DNA of 64,000 bases from Ceratopteris richardii (taxonomy: Eukaryota; Streptophyta; Polypodiopsida; Polypodiales; Pteridaceae), in the NCBI GenBank assembly GCA_020310875.1, contig CM035407.1:64750158-64814157 (forward strand), in the 5' to 3' direction. This document shows, piece by piece, positions 21,141 through 31,407 of this stretch. The notes beneath the pieces were generated by a model. The model searched no databases, was not told the DNA's origin, and was given only the letters and a program-made list of their open reading frames with translations. The stretch's first letter is position 1, and each line of letters starts with the position of its first letter. A program made the position numbers and the translations under genes.

Positions 21141-21518
21141 ATATGGTGAATTTTTCTGTTCTATCTAGTGATCCTGGGAGCTCTAGGCCTGCGCAGTGTC
21201 GTGGTGCACTCAGAATCGTGATTGGGTGAAATTTTCGGAGTGTCGCGATAGCTCGAGCTCAACGCCTCGGGGACTGTGCAGACAATTTCTGTACCTGCTG
21301 AGCTTGCTGGAGATGATGATGGAGCTGCCACCTGCAAGAAACATGCAAAAAACACACAAGGACAAGCACACACACTTGCTCTCTCTAAAACTCGCACACA
21401 ACAAATGAGGGAATGATAAGGAAGAGGGAATATGTAGTGGAGAAGGAGGTGGAGGTGGAGATGGAAGTGGAGGTGAAGATGAAGATGAAAATGGAGAAAA
21501 ATCAGAAATTTACCTACT

Positions 21519-21524
21519 ACTTAC
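21519..21524 (-). promoter_or_regulatory. Candidate 5' splice site in the gypsy leader
   Basis: The minus strand reads TGGTAAGTAG, close to the plant donor consensus AGGTAAGT, 57 nt downstream of the primer-binding site. It could pair with the acceptor-like site near 10368 (third ORF) or near 21333 (leader). This is inference from consensus only. Confidence 0.4.
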
Positions 21525-21580
21525 CATTCCAACGCGTCCTCTCTACGTCTTACCATCACACGCTCGTCCTCAAAGCTCGA

Positions 21581-21598
21581 TCCCCGGCAACGGCGCCA
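21581..21598 (-). other. Primer-binding site, tRNA-Asp type
   Basis: TGGCGCCGTTGCCGGGGA on the minus strand, 8 nt from the 5' LTR end. This 18-mer is the standard tRNA-Asp complementary primer site of many plant Ty3/gypsy elements of the Athila/Tat branch. Confidence 0.88.
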
Positions 21599-21606
21599 AA
21601 ATTTGG

Positions 21607-22186
21607 TGTAGCTCAGTGATGAGTAGCACCTCCTTTAATGTCAATCCGGGAAGACATGAGGATGGTATGAAGACCTCGAGCAAGTGACGGCACAAGTGCG
21701 TGAGTGAGAAGCACACTAACATGCACACACATACACACACACGCGCACACACGGCAAGAACAAAGAGAGTAAGACAATGGAATCACTTCTATTGCAACAA
21801 AGTTCTCATACAAGCTCAAAACTACAAGAAGCTCTTTTTAAAAATGAGCTCTCTAGCTCTATTTATAGTTTTTGACTAGCTTTGGCCCTGTCCAGACCTA
21901 GTGTCCGGCCTAGTTAAAAATTAGGTTCCAGGGCTTATTTGAGGGCCCAAACGAGATCTAAAAATTATGAAAATTGACAGGCAACTACTTCTAAGGCTCC
22001 CCAAGCTCGAGGACTCCTCGGCTTGTACAAAATGGAGCTACAAAAAGATGAAATGATATTTACAAGGGTTTGTAGTGATGAGAATCACTTTAAAATGATG
22101 TGAGGGTTTTGAAAAAAATAAAGGGTTGCCTCAGTGCTAGATCTGCATGTGTGTCCGTACTTGCTTCTTCCCGTATACTGTCAACA
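21607..22186 (-). repeat. 5' LTR of the giant gypsy element
   Basis: 580 bp, almost identical to 5515-6094. It is followed at 22187-22191 by ACCAT, the second copy of the target duplication. The TATA box is at 21860-21867. Confidence 0.96.
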
Positions 22187-22565
22187 ACCATGCTAATGCT
22201 TGGCCACAAAGCAAGGTTCCAATAAACCCAACCTTGGATGCCTCATCAGGGTATCTATCAGGTTTCATATGGATGTATAATTTTACTTGTTGGAGAAATC
22301 CGTGAAACTTTGTGCGATCCCCATCGAACTTTTCTGGCATGTAGATCTAGGGTTCCCTCATGAAGGATATACTAGGCCGTTGATTTACTTGCATACTCCC
22401 TTGATTTGTCTAAAGGCTTCCAATTCGTTCTTGTAATTCTTGGAGGAGTGCACCTACATGCACTAGATGTCCCATCTCAACTTGTGTGTGTCGATGAGTT
22501 AGGTCCTCAACTTGTTGTTGGAGACTCTGAAATGATGCTACAATCTGTTCATAAGCATTCTCCAT
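22187..22565 (-). pseudogene. Old Ty3/gypsy gag, N-terminal part
   Basis: From ATG 22565 on the minus strand: MENAYEQIVASFQSLQQQV, a short coiled-coil-like start, then stops, then MPEKFDGDRTKFHGFLQQ and GQALAW at 22192. The codons at the ACCAT duplication continue exactly into FAPILEKNMAVLQDYEVF at 5509, so this and 3942-5509 are halves of one gag split by the giant element. Two stop codons are visible. Confidence 0.85.
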
Positions 22566-23320
22566 GATGTCTAGTCTTGGGTAGAAGTCAGTCTTGCCAA
22601 AATATCAGGGGAGCACTAGATTGTGCTCTCTGACGATAGTAGACAAGATTTTGGAAATACACTTCTAATTACAAGAACACCCACGAAGGAAAAACGATAC
22701 AAGAATACATGACTGATACAGGACGTCCCACAACAGGGGATTGATAGGTATGAATAACTTGACTAGAGATGATACAGGAGATCCCACAATTCGGGATCGT
22801 AAGTATGAAACAAGATATCTGGACTACAAGAACTCCCTTCTGGGAGATGAACTAGATACAAGAAAGAACTCGACAAGACCTCGTATTATGAGATGATAAG
22901 AGGACAAGACACGATATCCAAGAACTAGACTAGACAAGACTGGGACAAGGAACAAGACAAGAACTAGAACTGGAACTTGGAGAGTACTTACTTGGCGGTC
23001 ACGATTCCTTGAGCTCCCAAGACTGGTATTGGCAAGACTGAGAATGAATGTGGCCAACCCCTCCTTATATAGGTTTTCCAAGGGCGATTACGAATTAATG
23101 CTGTCATCAATTTGAAGCATGGTCTCTAGATGTCATAATCAAGCAAGAAGACAATCGATCTTAGGGTTTTGGCACGTTTTGGACGCAATGGAAGCATTGG
23201 TTTCTCCTAATTTTCAACCAATCATGAGATATTGGATTCACATGGAATTTGAGATTTAGGATGGTTTTCTTTGTCCATGACACTATCAAGCTTTGCTAAA
23301 CCTCTAGTAGTCTTTGAGGC
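22566..23320 (-). mobile_element. Probable LTR and leader of the old gypsy element
   Basis: Lies directly upstream of the old gag. On the minus strand a decayed TGGTATCAGAGC-like primer site may be present near 22625-22645 (CTATCGTCAGAGAGC). A TATA-like CCTATATAAGG is at about 23063-23073. The plus strand carries several short gacaaga/gataca runs at 22640-22960. No second LTR is in the window, so the boundaries are estimates. Confidence 0.45.
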
Positions 23321-23324
23321 ACTT

Positions 23325-23580
23325 GTATTACTGAACCAAAGCCTATATATATGTTTGGCACAAAAGGATGAAAACTCATGCACGATTGCTATGATAGTGT
23401 GTTAAGAGGCCCAAAGGAGCTCATATCAAAATTTTGATGCCACAAAGTGATGTAGTTTTGAACTCTTATTCACCCTAAGTATGCTCACCATTTTTTGTGC
23501 GATTTTGAGATTGTGATCGGAGGGGTGTTGATGATGCCCAAGATGAAGCAACAACCTACTTTGATATCAATTATTAGAGT
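23325..23580 (-). mobile_element. Copia family B leader fragment, inverted
   Basis: Read on the minus strand, an LTR-end/primer-site sequence (AATTGATATCAAAGTAGG) near 23553-23575 is followed by a leader resembling 545-770 of the intact element. Shared landmarks in the same order are TGGTGAGCATAC and TTTTGTGCCAAA. It is a truncated piece of a second family-B element, in the opposite orientation. Confidence 0.75.
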
Positions 23581-23599
23581 TCAAAGCTATAACCAATCA

Positions 23600-24278
23600 T
23601 CACAAACAAGTTCTCTTTGACAACACATCGGTGAAGGTGATTGATCCTAGCACTCTTGACATAATAGCCCAAGGCATTGAGGATAAAGGCTTATACAAGC
23701 TTTCTTATTTCCTTACTAAGGAATAAATTTCCACCCTTTGGCACCACCGACATGGACATACATCTTAAACCAAGATCTCAACATCTTATTTGCTTAAGGG
23801 ATTTCCAAAAATCAATCAAGTGTAATATGTATGCAAAGCTTGCACTCAAGAAAAGCAACATCGGGATCCTATTTCAAAAGAGGCTTCCACCTAAGCAAGG
23901 AATCCTCAAGCACTAGTCCACATGGATCTATATGGACCAATGAATACCCCATCGCTAAGTGTATCACTCTACTTCTTTCTCTTAGTGGATGATCACACTA
24001 GATACATATGGGTCTATTTTCTCAAGTCTAAGGTAGAAACATTTTCTAAGTTTAGAGAGTGGGTTTATCAAGTTGAAAACAAGGCATCTAGTTTAGTAAA
24101 GACGGTTAGATCTGATGGAGGTGATGAGTTCATCAACCATGACTTTGATAACTTCCTAAAATAGAAAGGCATCAAAAGGCAAGTCACTTAGCTTCATACT
24201 CCATCCCAAAATGGAGTCAAAAAAAGAAAGATCCACAATCTCATGGAGATGGCATGCACTATGCTTCACATCAAATCA
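23600..24278 (+). pseudogene. Decayed copia (C): pre-integrase and integrase core
   Basis: The reading HMDLYGPMNTPS, FLLVDDHTRYIWVYFLKSK and VRSDGGDEF is a copia integrase core with its DD region. Stops occur at 23916-23922, after 24161 and near 24190. The end, NLMEMACTMLHIKS, is cut at 24283, where a gag-only LTR element inserted (TSD TTAAC). It resumes at 27160. Confidence 0.8.
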
Positions 24279-24838
24279 TTAACTATTATGAATTATGGAA
24301 TGTGTTGAACAAGGAATTGTTGGATTGTTAATTTATTAATTCATTAATTTATTAATTTATTAATGTGTTTTGGTGTTTTGATATAGGAGCCGAAGGTTCA
24401 TGAGGGCATGAAAGGCATGAAAGGGCATGGACATTTTGAATATGTCCAAACATCAATAATTGGATTTATATTATATATAGTTTGTAAATAAGCCCACGTA
24501 GAGGGTTCTATTTTTGGAAAGAGTTAGTAAAAGTAGATGTTAGAATAAGCATTGATCTAGACCATGATTTTTGTTAATAAAAGCAAAGTCTCTTCATAAA
24601 AGATAGCAACTTATACTTTCATGCTTGCTTTTTGAAGCCGCCTCACTCTAACTGCAATTTTCGACATAATGAAAAATCCTATGAATATATGCAGTCTGTG
24701 GACTTTCGAAAACAGAGTGCATGGGGGTAAATTGCACCCAATCCTATGTTTTGTCTCATCTCTTTGCATATCTATTTTTCTATGTGTTTTTAGCACCCAT
24801 GTCCTCTGTGTGAGCATGAATTAAGATTCTCGTAATAA

Positions 24839-24850
24839 TGGTATTAGAGC
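24839..24850 (+). other. Primer-binding site of the gag-only element
   Basis: TGGTATTAGAGC, one change from the tRNA-Met type TGGTATCAGAGC, one base after the 5' LTR. Confidence 0.75.
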
Positions 24851-25199
24851 TCTATGCACATCACTATGGAGGGGTCTATTTTTCTTCATTTTGGCATTTT
24901 ATCTCTATTTTGCTATTTGTTGTTCACCTTCGTTTTGGTTTTTGGATTCCGATTTTGATCCTTTTCCCTATCCCTCTCTCTGTTTTAGTTTCAAATTGAG
25001 TTTTGGTTTCTATTCCTGTTTTTGTTTTAGTTCCAATTCCTGAACTTGAACCTACTTTTTACACCTACATTTACACCTATGTTTACTGGCATTGACTAAG
25101 GCATAGAACTTAGGCATAACTTTGGCATCTTTGGCTTTCTTCGCACCCATGGCTCCCTTGGCGACCGTTGGCTTTGCACGAGCCCCTTTTAATTAATGA

Positions 25200-25305
25200 G
25201 TAGCAATAAGAAGTTTTATATTCCAAGGAGGGACGATTTGAACCCACAACCTCACTTTCACAAGGGAAGTGTTTTACCACTACACTATCTCTTTGTGTTT
25301 TCACT
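25200..25305 (-). repeat. tRNA-derived sequence (SINE head or tRNA pseudogene)
   Basis: On the minus strand a box A (TAGTGTAGTGG) and a box B (GGGTTCAAATC) occur at tRNA-like spacing, with a hairpin CACTT/AAGTG between them. Flanks of the acceptor position do not pair well. It lies within the gag-only element between its leader and gag. It could be a SINE inserted there or a decayed tRNA; its body does not match the two SINE-like copies at 28.6 and 31.1 kb. Confidence 0.55.
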
Positions 25306-25456
25306 CTAGTTCTCTTTTCTTATATTTAACACAACTTGCATCTCTTTCTTACTTTGTCAATTCCCAAGAACCACCCTTCCTTTTTACATTTTAATTCAAG
25401 CAATCTCAAAATTGTTTTCACATATCTAGCAAGGGGGTTTCATTCTCTACATACCC

Positions 25457-25945
25457 ATGGACCCTATGAATACCATGGATGATTTCGGTGAATCACCTCT
25501 ACCTGAGGTACTGCTCAAGCAACAGATGGAACTCCTATGGTACGAACTTCGAGGCACCCAAAACGAGTCAGCAATGCAACGAACTACTTTAGAAAATGCA
25601 ATATGAAGAAGATGACCTTGCAAGGGTGGTAAAAGCTATTGTCTCTACCCAATCTAATGGCATGGATTCCAAGTTTGATGTTAAAAATTACCATTTTCTA
25701 TGGTTTGATGGCCATAAGGATGGCCATTTAGTTCTTTCATGGTTATCACAATTTGATGATTTCTTCTCTAATGAATCATATGTTGAAAGTGATAAAATAG
25801 ATTTTCTACTAACTATTTAGTAGGGGAGGCTCAACTTTGGTGGAATTTCCTTTGTCATAGTGTACATAGTCCCACCACATGGAAGGCTTTTCAAGAAAAG
25901 CTTAGGGAGTCTTTTCTTCCCCTATAGTTCCACCTACATGTTTGA
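25457..25945 (+). pseudogene. Decayed gag of the gag-only element
   Basis: Starts MDPMNTMDDFGESPLPEVLL. It later reads WLSQFDDFFSNESYVESDKI and GEAQLWWNFL, then TTWKAFQEKLRESFLP, the order of a retrotrans_gag core. The frame shifts at least twice and a stop follows LLTI near 25820. No zinc knuckle was found after it; 25950-26618 contains no coding that I recognise. Confidence 0.7.
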
Positions 25946-27159
25946 CATTTGTGGGCTGCGTTTACATGGATGGAAGGTGATACTTTTACAACCTATACGT
26001 TTCTAGCAATATTTAGTATTTCTCAACGTGCTTGAAGATATTTTCGAAGATAACATGAAGAAGAAGTATGATGGTGGTTTAGAGAAGGAGATTCAAGCAG
26101 CTTCACTCATGCGGACGTACATCGCTTCATGAAGCTATTTCCTTTGCTCATGATGTGGAGAAAGAGTACCAATCCATTATTACAATGATCTATTTGTAGT
26201 AGCCATGTCGACAACAATAACCTTTTCACAAGTCTAATTTCCTTTGATCATCAAACTTCTATTTTTGCTTTTCTTTAAGTTTGTATGTGATGCATTTATG
26301 CATAGAATTTAGTATCTAGAATCATACTTTAGTTACACTGCCCAAAATAAACTAGAATATTTAGAGCATATTCTAGACCTTGATTGATTGAAAAAAAATC
26401 GAATAGTTAGTAATGTATGTTCTTTTATTAACTTACTGAGAGACTATGTTAGAACCTCATAAATAATCTTAATAATTTAACTCCTCCATGAACATTTCCA
26501 TGCATGTGTTTTTACATGAAACATGCTTATTTTATTCACTGATAGGACATGTGACTGGCTATCCATGTTTATTTTTATTTTAACAACTAAGGTCAATTGC
26601 TTCTTCAATTGAGGGGATTATTATGAATTATGGAATGTGTTGAACAAGGAATTGTTGGAGTATTAATTTATTAATTTATTAATGTTTTTTGGTGTTTTGA
26701 TATAGTAGTTGAAGGTTCATGAGGTCATGAAAGGCATGAAAGGGCATGTACATTTTGAATATGTTCGAACATCAATAATTGGATTTATTTTTTATATAGT
26801 TTGTAAATGAACCCATGTAGAGGGTTCTATTTTTAGAAATGGTTAGTAAAAGTAGTGATTAGAATAAGCATCAATGTAGACCGTGATTTCTATTAATACA
26901 AGCATAGGCTCTTCACAAAAGAGATCAACTTTTACTTTCATGCTTGTTTTTAGAAGTTTCCTCACTCTAATTGCTATTTTTGACATAATGAAAAATCCTA
27001 TAAATACATGCACTCTATGGACTGTTGAAAACAGAGTGTGTGGGTGGATATTGCACCCAATCCTATGTTTTATCTCTTCTCTTTGCATATCTATTTTTTG
27101 TGTGTTTCAACACTCATATCCTCTGTGTGAGTGTGAATTAAGATCTTGGTAACATTAAC

Positions 27160-28275
27160 ATTCAACTTTTGGACCAAAGTTGTACACACCATAGTACACA
27201 TCACCAACAAAGGCTTCACAAGTGTACTACATAAAAAGGGTCCATTTGATGCCTACTATGGAAGAAATCCCAATGTCAGCTACTTTAGGGTATTTGGAAG
27301 TGAAGCATTTGTGCATGTGTCAAAGGAATATTGGCACAAGTTACCATCTAAGTCCAAGAAGCATCTATTCATTGGACATAGTGAATAGTGTAATTCATAC
27401 AAACTATAAAATCTAGAAAAACACTCCATCACCATTTCAAATATGTAATATTTGATGAAGCTTCAAAGTACTCAATTAAAGATCCAAGTTCAATTTGGGT
27501 CCACCCATTTACACTTCACAAGGGGATACATTCATTTCTATGCAAAGTTCAAAAATAAGTACTTCCCAAAATCCTAGGAGATCTCAAAGGCTCATTGAGA
27601 AGAAGTTATAAGAACAAATTCACTATGTCAAGTATGCACTCATGCATTGGCTTCAGCAAACTCTAGAGCCTTCTAACTTTAAAGAAGCTCAAGGTCAATC
27701 AAAGTGGGAAGAAGCTATGCAGACATAGATGGATGCAATCCAAAAGAAGAATACTTGGACACTAGTATCAAAACCTTCTAGTCAACCAATCATAGGAGTC
27801 AAGTGGCTCTATAAATTTAAGTAAAAATCAGATGGCAGTTTGGGCAAGTACAAATCACGATTAGTAGCTAAGGGATATAAGATTTCACTACTCTAATTTG
27901 GAAAATGAACGAAGGTATATTCCTCTCCCAAAGAAGTACTGCTCTAATCTCCTTTCTTGGTATAAATTGGAAATTTGGAAAATGAACGAAGGTATATTCC
28001 TCTCCCAAAGAATTACTGCTCTAATCTCCTTTCTTGGTATAAATTGGAAGATTGTTGATTAGTATCTACACCACTTGATCCCAACATCAATCTCACACTC
28101 AAGGACTCTTCATCACTCATGGACATGCATGATTGTCGACAACTAGTTGGCTATTTACTTTATGTAGTCAAAACCAGACCAGATACTACATATTGCCTTG
28201 TCAAACACATGGTCTTTGGTACATAGGGGCATTGATATCATAGGATATTCAAATTCAGATTGGGATGATGGTCTT
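27160..28275 (+). pseudogene. Decayed copia (C): integrase end, RT and RNase H scraps
   Basis: Continues from 24278. It reads KGPFDAYYGRNPNVSYFRVF and LPSKSKKHLFIGHSE, then RT scraps (ALASANSRAF-like zone, KWLYKFK with SDGSLGKYKSRLVAKGY near 27840). A gap follows, then TPLDPNINLTLKDSS and RQLVGYLLYVVKTRPDTT near 28070-28190. The catalytic RT centre is missing. A 76-bp tandem duplication lies at about 27897-28050. Many stops are present. Confidence 0.75.
27897..28050 (+). repeat. Tandem duplication of about 76 bp
   Basis: The stretch from ttggaaaatgaacgaagg to tggtataaattggaa occurs twice head to tail inside the decayed copia RT, with one base different (gaagtact and gaattact). Confidence 0.85.
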
Positions 28276-28565
28276 TATTCTTGATGCTTTGCTTCTAGAT
28301 AATTATTAAGAAGATGCAATTTGGGCAACATGTTGACTTAAATATTGGTGTTTAAATACACATAATCATAACCATATGCTCTTTCTTGTGTGATTCCAGC
28401 AGTAGAAAGAGCTTCGCACAGATTTGGCTATTCTCCTCTCTCTATTAACAATCCCAAAAATGGTTTTCTCTACATATCCTCTCAATCAAGGGTAATATGA
28501 AGAGCTTTTGCTCTTTTCTTTTTCTTGTCAAAAGAAAATAATTTATAAGTGCTTCTATGTTCTCA

Positions 28566-28705
28566 AAAGGATGCTTCTAGAAGTCTCTAGAGATTTTGGG
28601 GCAAAAGACTCTCCCACAACTCTGATAGGACTTGAGCCAAGACCTCTTCCTTGCGACCCTTATGAATTATCCACTACGCCAAGCTACTTGCTTTTCTAAA
28701 CGTCA
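28566..28705 (-). repeat. SINE-like element, tRNA head (copy 1)
   Basis: On the minus strand: box A-like TGGCGTAGTGG, box B-like GGCTCAAGTCC, then a body with GAGAGTCTTTTG, TCTCTAGAGACTT and AAGCATCC. The same body order occurs in the copy at 31020-31215, which supports a dispersed tRNA-derived SINE family. Ends and target duplications were not found. Confidence 0.6.
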
Positions 28706-28834
28706 CATGAACCTATGTTTAAGTATATTGAGACTTTGGCCCTACACAAGGATGACCAAATGGTGTCAAATTTCAAATTTGTATGAACCAGTTGGATGTC
28801 CATGTCATAAGCTTACTTGAGAAAAAAAATAAAT

Positions 28835-28990
28835 ACACACACTCTAGAGAATTGTCAAACAGAGTGTGTGGGAGGAGATTGTACCCAATAGTTTATTGTT
28901 TCTATCTTTTTTGCAACTATCTTTTGTGTTTCTATGCATGTATTTCAACGATTCTTGCAATAGTAAAGCTTCAAATAGAAAGAAAACCAA
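28835..28990 (+). mobile_element. LTR relic related to the gag-only element
   Basis: The stretch aaacagagtgtgtgggaggagattgtacccaat and the following ttgtttctatc resemble the LTR 3' half at about 27025-27110. It is diverged and truncated; probably a solo LTR remnant. Confidence 0.6.
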
Positions 28991-31015
28991 AGAACAAGAT
29001 AATTTCTTGTCACTACAAATTGGTTAAGAAAGAACCAACCATATATTGAACTAAGAAAATTCAATGCACTTGGAACTAGAATGATCTTTTTCTAAAGATA
29101 TCAAGGAACTAAAAGCAAAGAATATATGTTTATTCCATCAAAGGGATTAAAGCTTCCTATATATGAATGATTCAATTAAAAATACACAAAATCATTGAGA
29201 GATCCTTTAAAGTTAAAGATGGCAAAGAAAAGACATTGATGGAAGCATTAGAACCCTAGAAAGGGTAGAATGTAAAGGTAATCCAATGACTTCAAATTCT
29301 TTCCAAATATTTGATCAACAGATACTCTATAGATAGACAAAGTGATGTATACATCATCCACACATCTATGTTGAATATAAAAAATGTTGGTATGGGACAT
29401 TAAACCTTGTACTCACATAGATGTAGAAAAGATGGTATGGGGCATCAGACCTTGAGACGGTGTGTATATTTTGGTCTTTGGAATCATTCTAAGAGGATTT
29501 AGAATTAGCATGGAAGTGAGACTGAGTCCTAGAAAAGGATTGAATTTTCTATCAAGAAGTTAACAAGTTGAAGTATAATATGGTCAAGGATTATGACCTA
29601 AAATCACTTCATGGACCAGTAATTAAAGAAAATAGAATATCACAAAATAAGTAACTGCAAGGATCTTCATTAAAGATTTAGTTAGGTAAATCATAGTCTT
29701 ACTTGAGCTAAGAGAATTCAAATCAATCAAAGTATCCATAGTTCTTCATAGAAAATGCTAGATTTTTTACAAGAAAGAACTTACAAAGATACTTTCAATC
29801 AAGGTTGGATACGTTAAGTTAATCCAAGGTAAAAGCACCTAGTTTCTAGTACAACTTGGTGAATCAATCTCTTGACCCAAAGATATGCACCATAATTTCA
29901 TTTCAATGGAGATGTGTCCTAAGAGATTGTGAAAGGAAAATAAGATCAACTTAGTAATAGAGATATTTCAAGCATCAATGTTCTTGAGTAATGGTTGAAC
30001 ATCATATACAAACATGCCAACTTGAAACATTCAAGTTTTTATACCACACCAAATTTTACTGCTTTGATGATGGTCTTAATTAACTTTAAGAATCTTCTTT
30101 TAGAATTGAGTAAATAAATGCGTATAAACCTAAAACCCCCAACTTGAATGTATATAAGAAGATTCAAAGCTTTGAGTATCATGGAGACTTGATTCAAATA
30201 AGTTTAAGTATCTCAAAAGATCAAATATAAACAGAGTTTCAATGCTTCTTTTTCTTCTCAAAACCTTGGAATTGACTTCGATAGAGTATCTGAGTTAGTT
30301 CTAACAAGGCCATGATTAGTTATCTTGAATGGCTAATTGGATTAAAAATCCAAAATAGATGTTATGTCCATGGCCCATTTAGTCTTAGATATTTGAGATC
30401 TCTCTAAAGAGCTTAAAAAACTCTTGAGGGGAGAAGAACTAGGAATTTCTCACATATTTGACAGTTCCAAAAAACGTTTTGAAGATTTGGGAAAACCTTC
30501 AATCATAAGTGATCCATTTTTTAACACTTGGGACTAGGATATTCCTTATGAACGGCTCAATATTTTGTTATGTGCTAGTGAAAGTTCTAGACCTTTATGC
30601 TTGATAGTAAAGAATGAGGATAAAAAAAAGTATCACTTTGGTAAAATAGAGAAACCACCCATTTTTCTAGGTGCATGCCCCAAGTGGTTCCCAGAAATGG
30701 ACCAACAGAGGAATTTGGCTAGGGATATTTAGAATCCACCCACTTCACATGTTTTGTGCTTCTGCAGTAGATCCAACTTATTAAGCACAAAACAAGAAAA
30801 TATGATATGGCTACAGATCAAACCAGATGATTCCCCTCATTTCAAATTGAAACCAGGATATAGTTTCCTTTTGTTAAAGAGGACAATCAAAGAGATGACA
30901 ATCATGATCCTTTAAAAGGATCACACCCTTGGGGGAATGCTATTAAACAATTTATAACTCGAAACATATTTTTTGAGGACAAAAATGTTCTTCATGGGTG
31001 AAAAAAAAAAGTATA
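28991..31015. other. Unclassified AT-rich decayed stretch
   Basis: About 2 kb with no intact ORF. A pair of similar segments (tggtatggga/gg-cat) occurs at 29385-29460. The part 30400-30990 has coding-like short runs on the plus strand (for example FLGACPKWFPEMDQQRNLA and LQIKPDDSPHFKLKPGYSF) broken by stops. I do not recognise a family; an old retroelement is the simplest guess. Confidence 0.4.
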
Positions 31016-31019
31016 ATGT

Positions 31020-31215
31020 AAGCTTGACGAATGTGAACATCTGGTGGTTAAGTCCATTGGATGGGAGGAAGGAGGTCTTGGGTTCAATCTCCACAAGTGC
31101 ATTGCCGAGAGTGTTTTGACAAAGACTCTCTAGAGCCTTATAAAAGCATCCACTCGAGTTAACTTGAGTTAAATCCAGTCCACTAAGACTTGACTTAAAA
31201 ATACTAGGACTCACC
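31020..31215 (+). repeat. SINE-like element, tRNA head (copy 2)
   Basis: CATCTGGTGGTTAAGTCC resembles a tRNA box A region and GGGTTCAATCTCC a box B. The body (GAGAGTGTTTTGACAAAG, CTCTCTAGAGCC, AAGCATCCACTCG) matches the copy at 28566-28705 in the opposite orientation. Region 31216-31407 after it holds nothing that I recognise. Confidence 0.6.
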
Positions 31216-31407
31216 ACATGAGTAGATTCTAGTTTGTTTGTTCATGCGATGGTGGAGGTTGCACATGCAAAAAGAAGCTCCACTTAACTCTAAAGATCAC
31301 TCCCAAGCTCAAAAGTTATATAATAAATGATTGGGTGGAGAGTTATGTGTATCATTTTGCATGCTAAGTAGAGTATTCTCTCATAATCTCCAACTAACAC
31401 AACTTAT

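Larger units (their letters stand above)
19836..21606 (-). other. Leader of the giant gypsy element
   Basis: Untranslated region between the 5' LTR and gag-pol, 1.77 kb. It contains the primer site (21581-21598), a donor-like GTAAGT (21519-21524) and an acceptor-like TTTCTTGCAG ending near 21333, which together could bound a small leader intron. It also holds the tandem array (20737-21140). A GGAGATGGAAGTGG-like purine-rich run lies at 21440-21495. The stretch 19836-20735 holds nothing I recognise; short ORFs here look like chance. Confidence 0.7.
5515..22186 (-). mobile_element. Giant young Ty3/gypsy retrotransposon (16.7 kb) with a third ORF
   Basis: Two 580-bp LTRs (5515-6094 and 21607-22186) differ at one base that I noticed (near 5744/21836). 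The target duplication ACCAT is at 5510-5514 and 22187-22191. The minus strand carries, in order, the 5' LTR, a primer site TGGCGCCGTTGCCGGGGA (tRNA-Asp type), a 1.75-kb leader with a tandem array, an open 3084-codon gag-pol, a 230-bp spacer, an open 1414-codon ORF, a purine tract and the 3' LTR. Near-identical LTRs and intact long ORFs indicate recent insertion. The target is the gag gene of an older gypsy element. The tRNA-Asp primer and large size recall the Athila/Tat branch, but the domain set is unusual. Confidence 0.97.
24284..27154 (+). mobile_element. Gag-only LTR retrotransposon (non-autonomous, 2.9 kb)
   Basis: LTRs at 24284-24837 and 26619-27154 share most of their sequence (start TATTATGAATTATGG, end near CTTGGTAACA). 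The TSD TTAAC is at 24279-24283 and 27155-27159. The primer site TGGTATTAGAGC is at 24839-24850 and a GAGGGGAT purine tract at 26611-26618. The 1.78-kb interior has only a decayed gag and a tRNA-like segment, with no protease, RT or integrase. It resembles the TRIM/LARD type of parasite element. It split the copia C integrase. A further LTR relic of the family is at 28835-28990. Confidence 0.88.

Noticed and set aside
25200..25305. Functional tRNA gene
   Set aside because: Box A and B are present but acceptor-stem pairing is poor and the anticodon arm is irregular, so a tRNA-derived SINE head or pseudogene is more likely.
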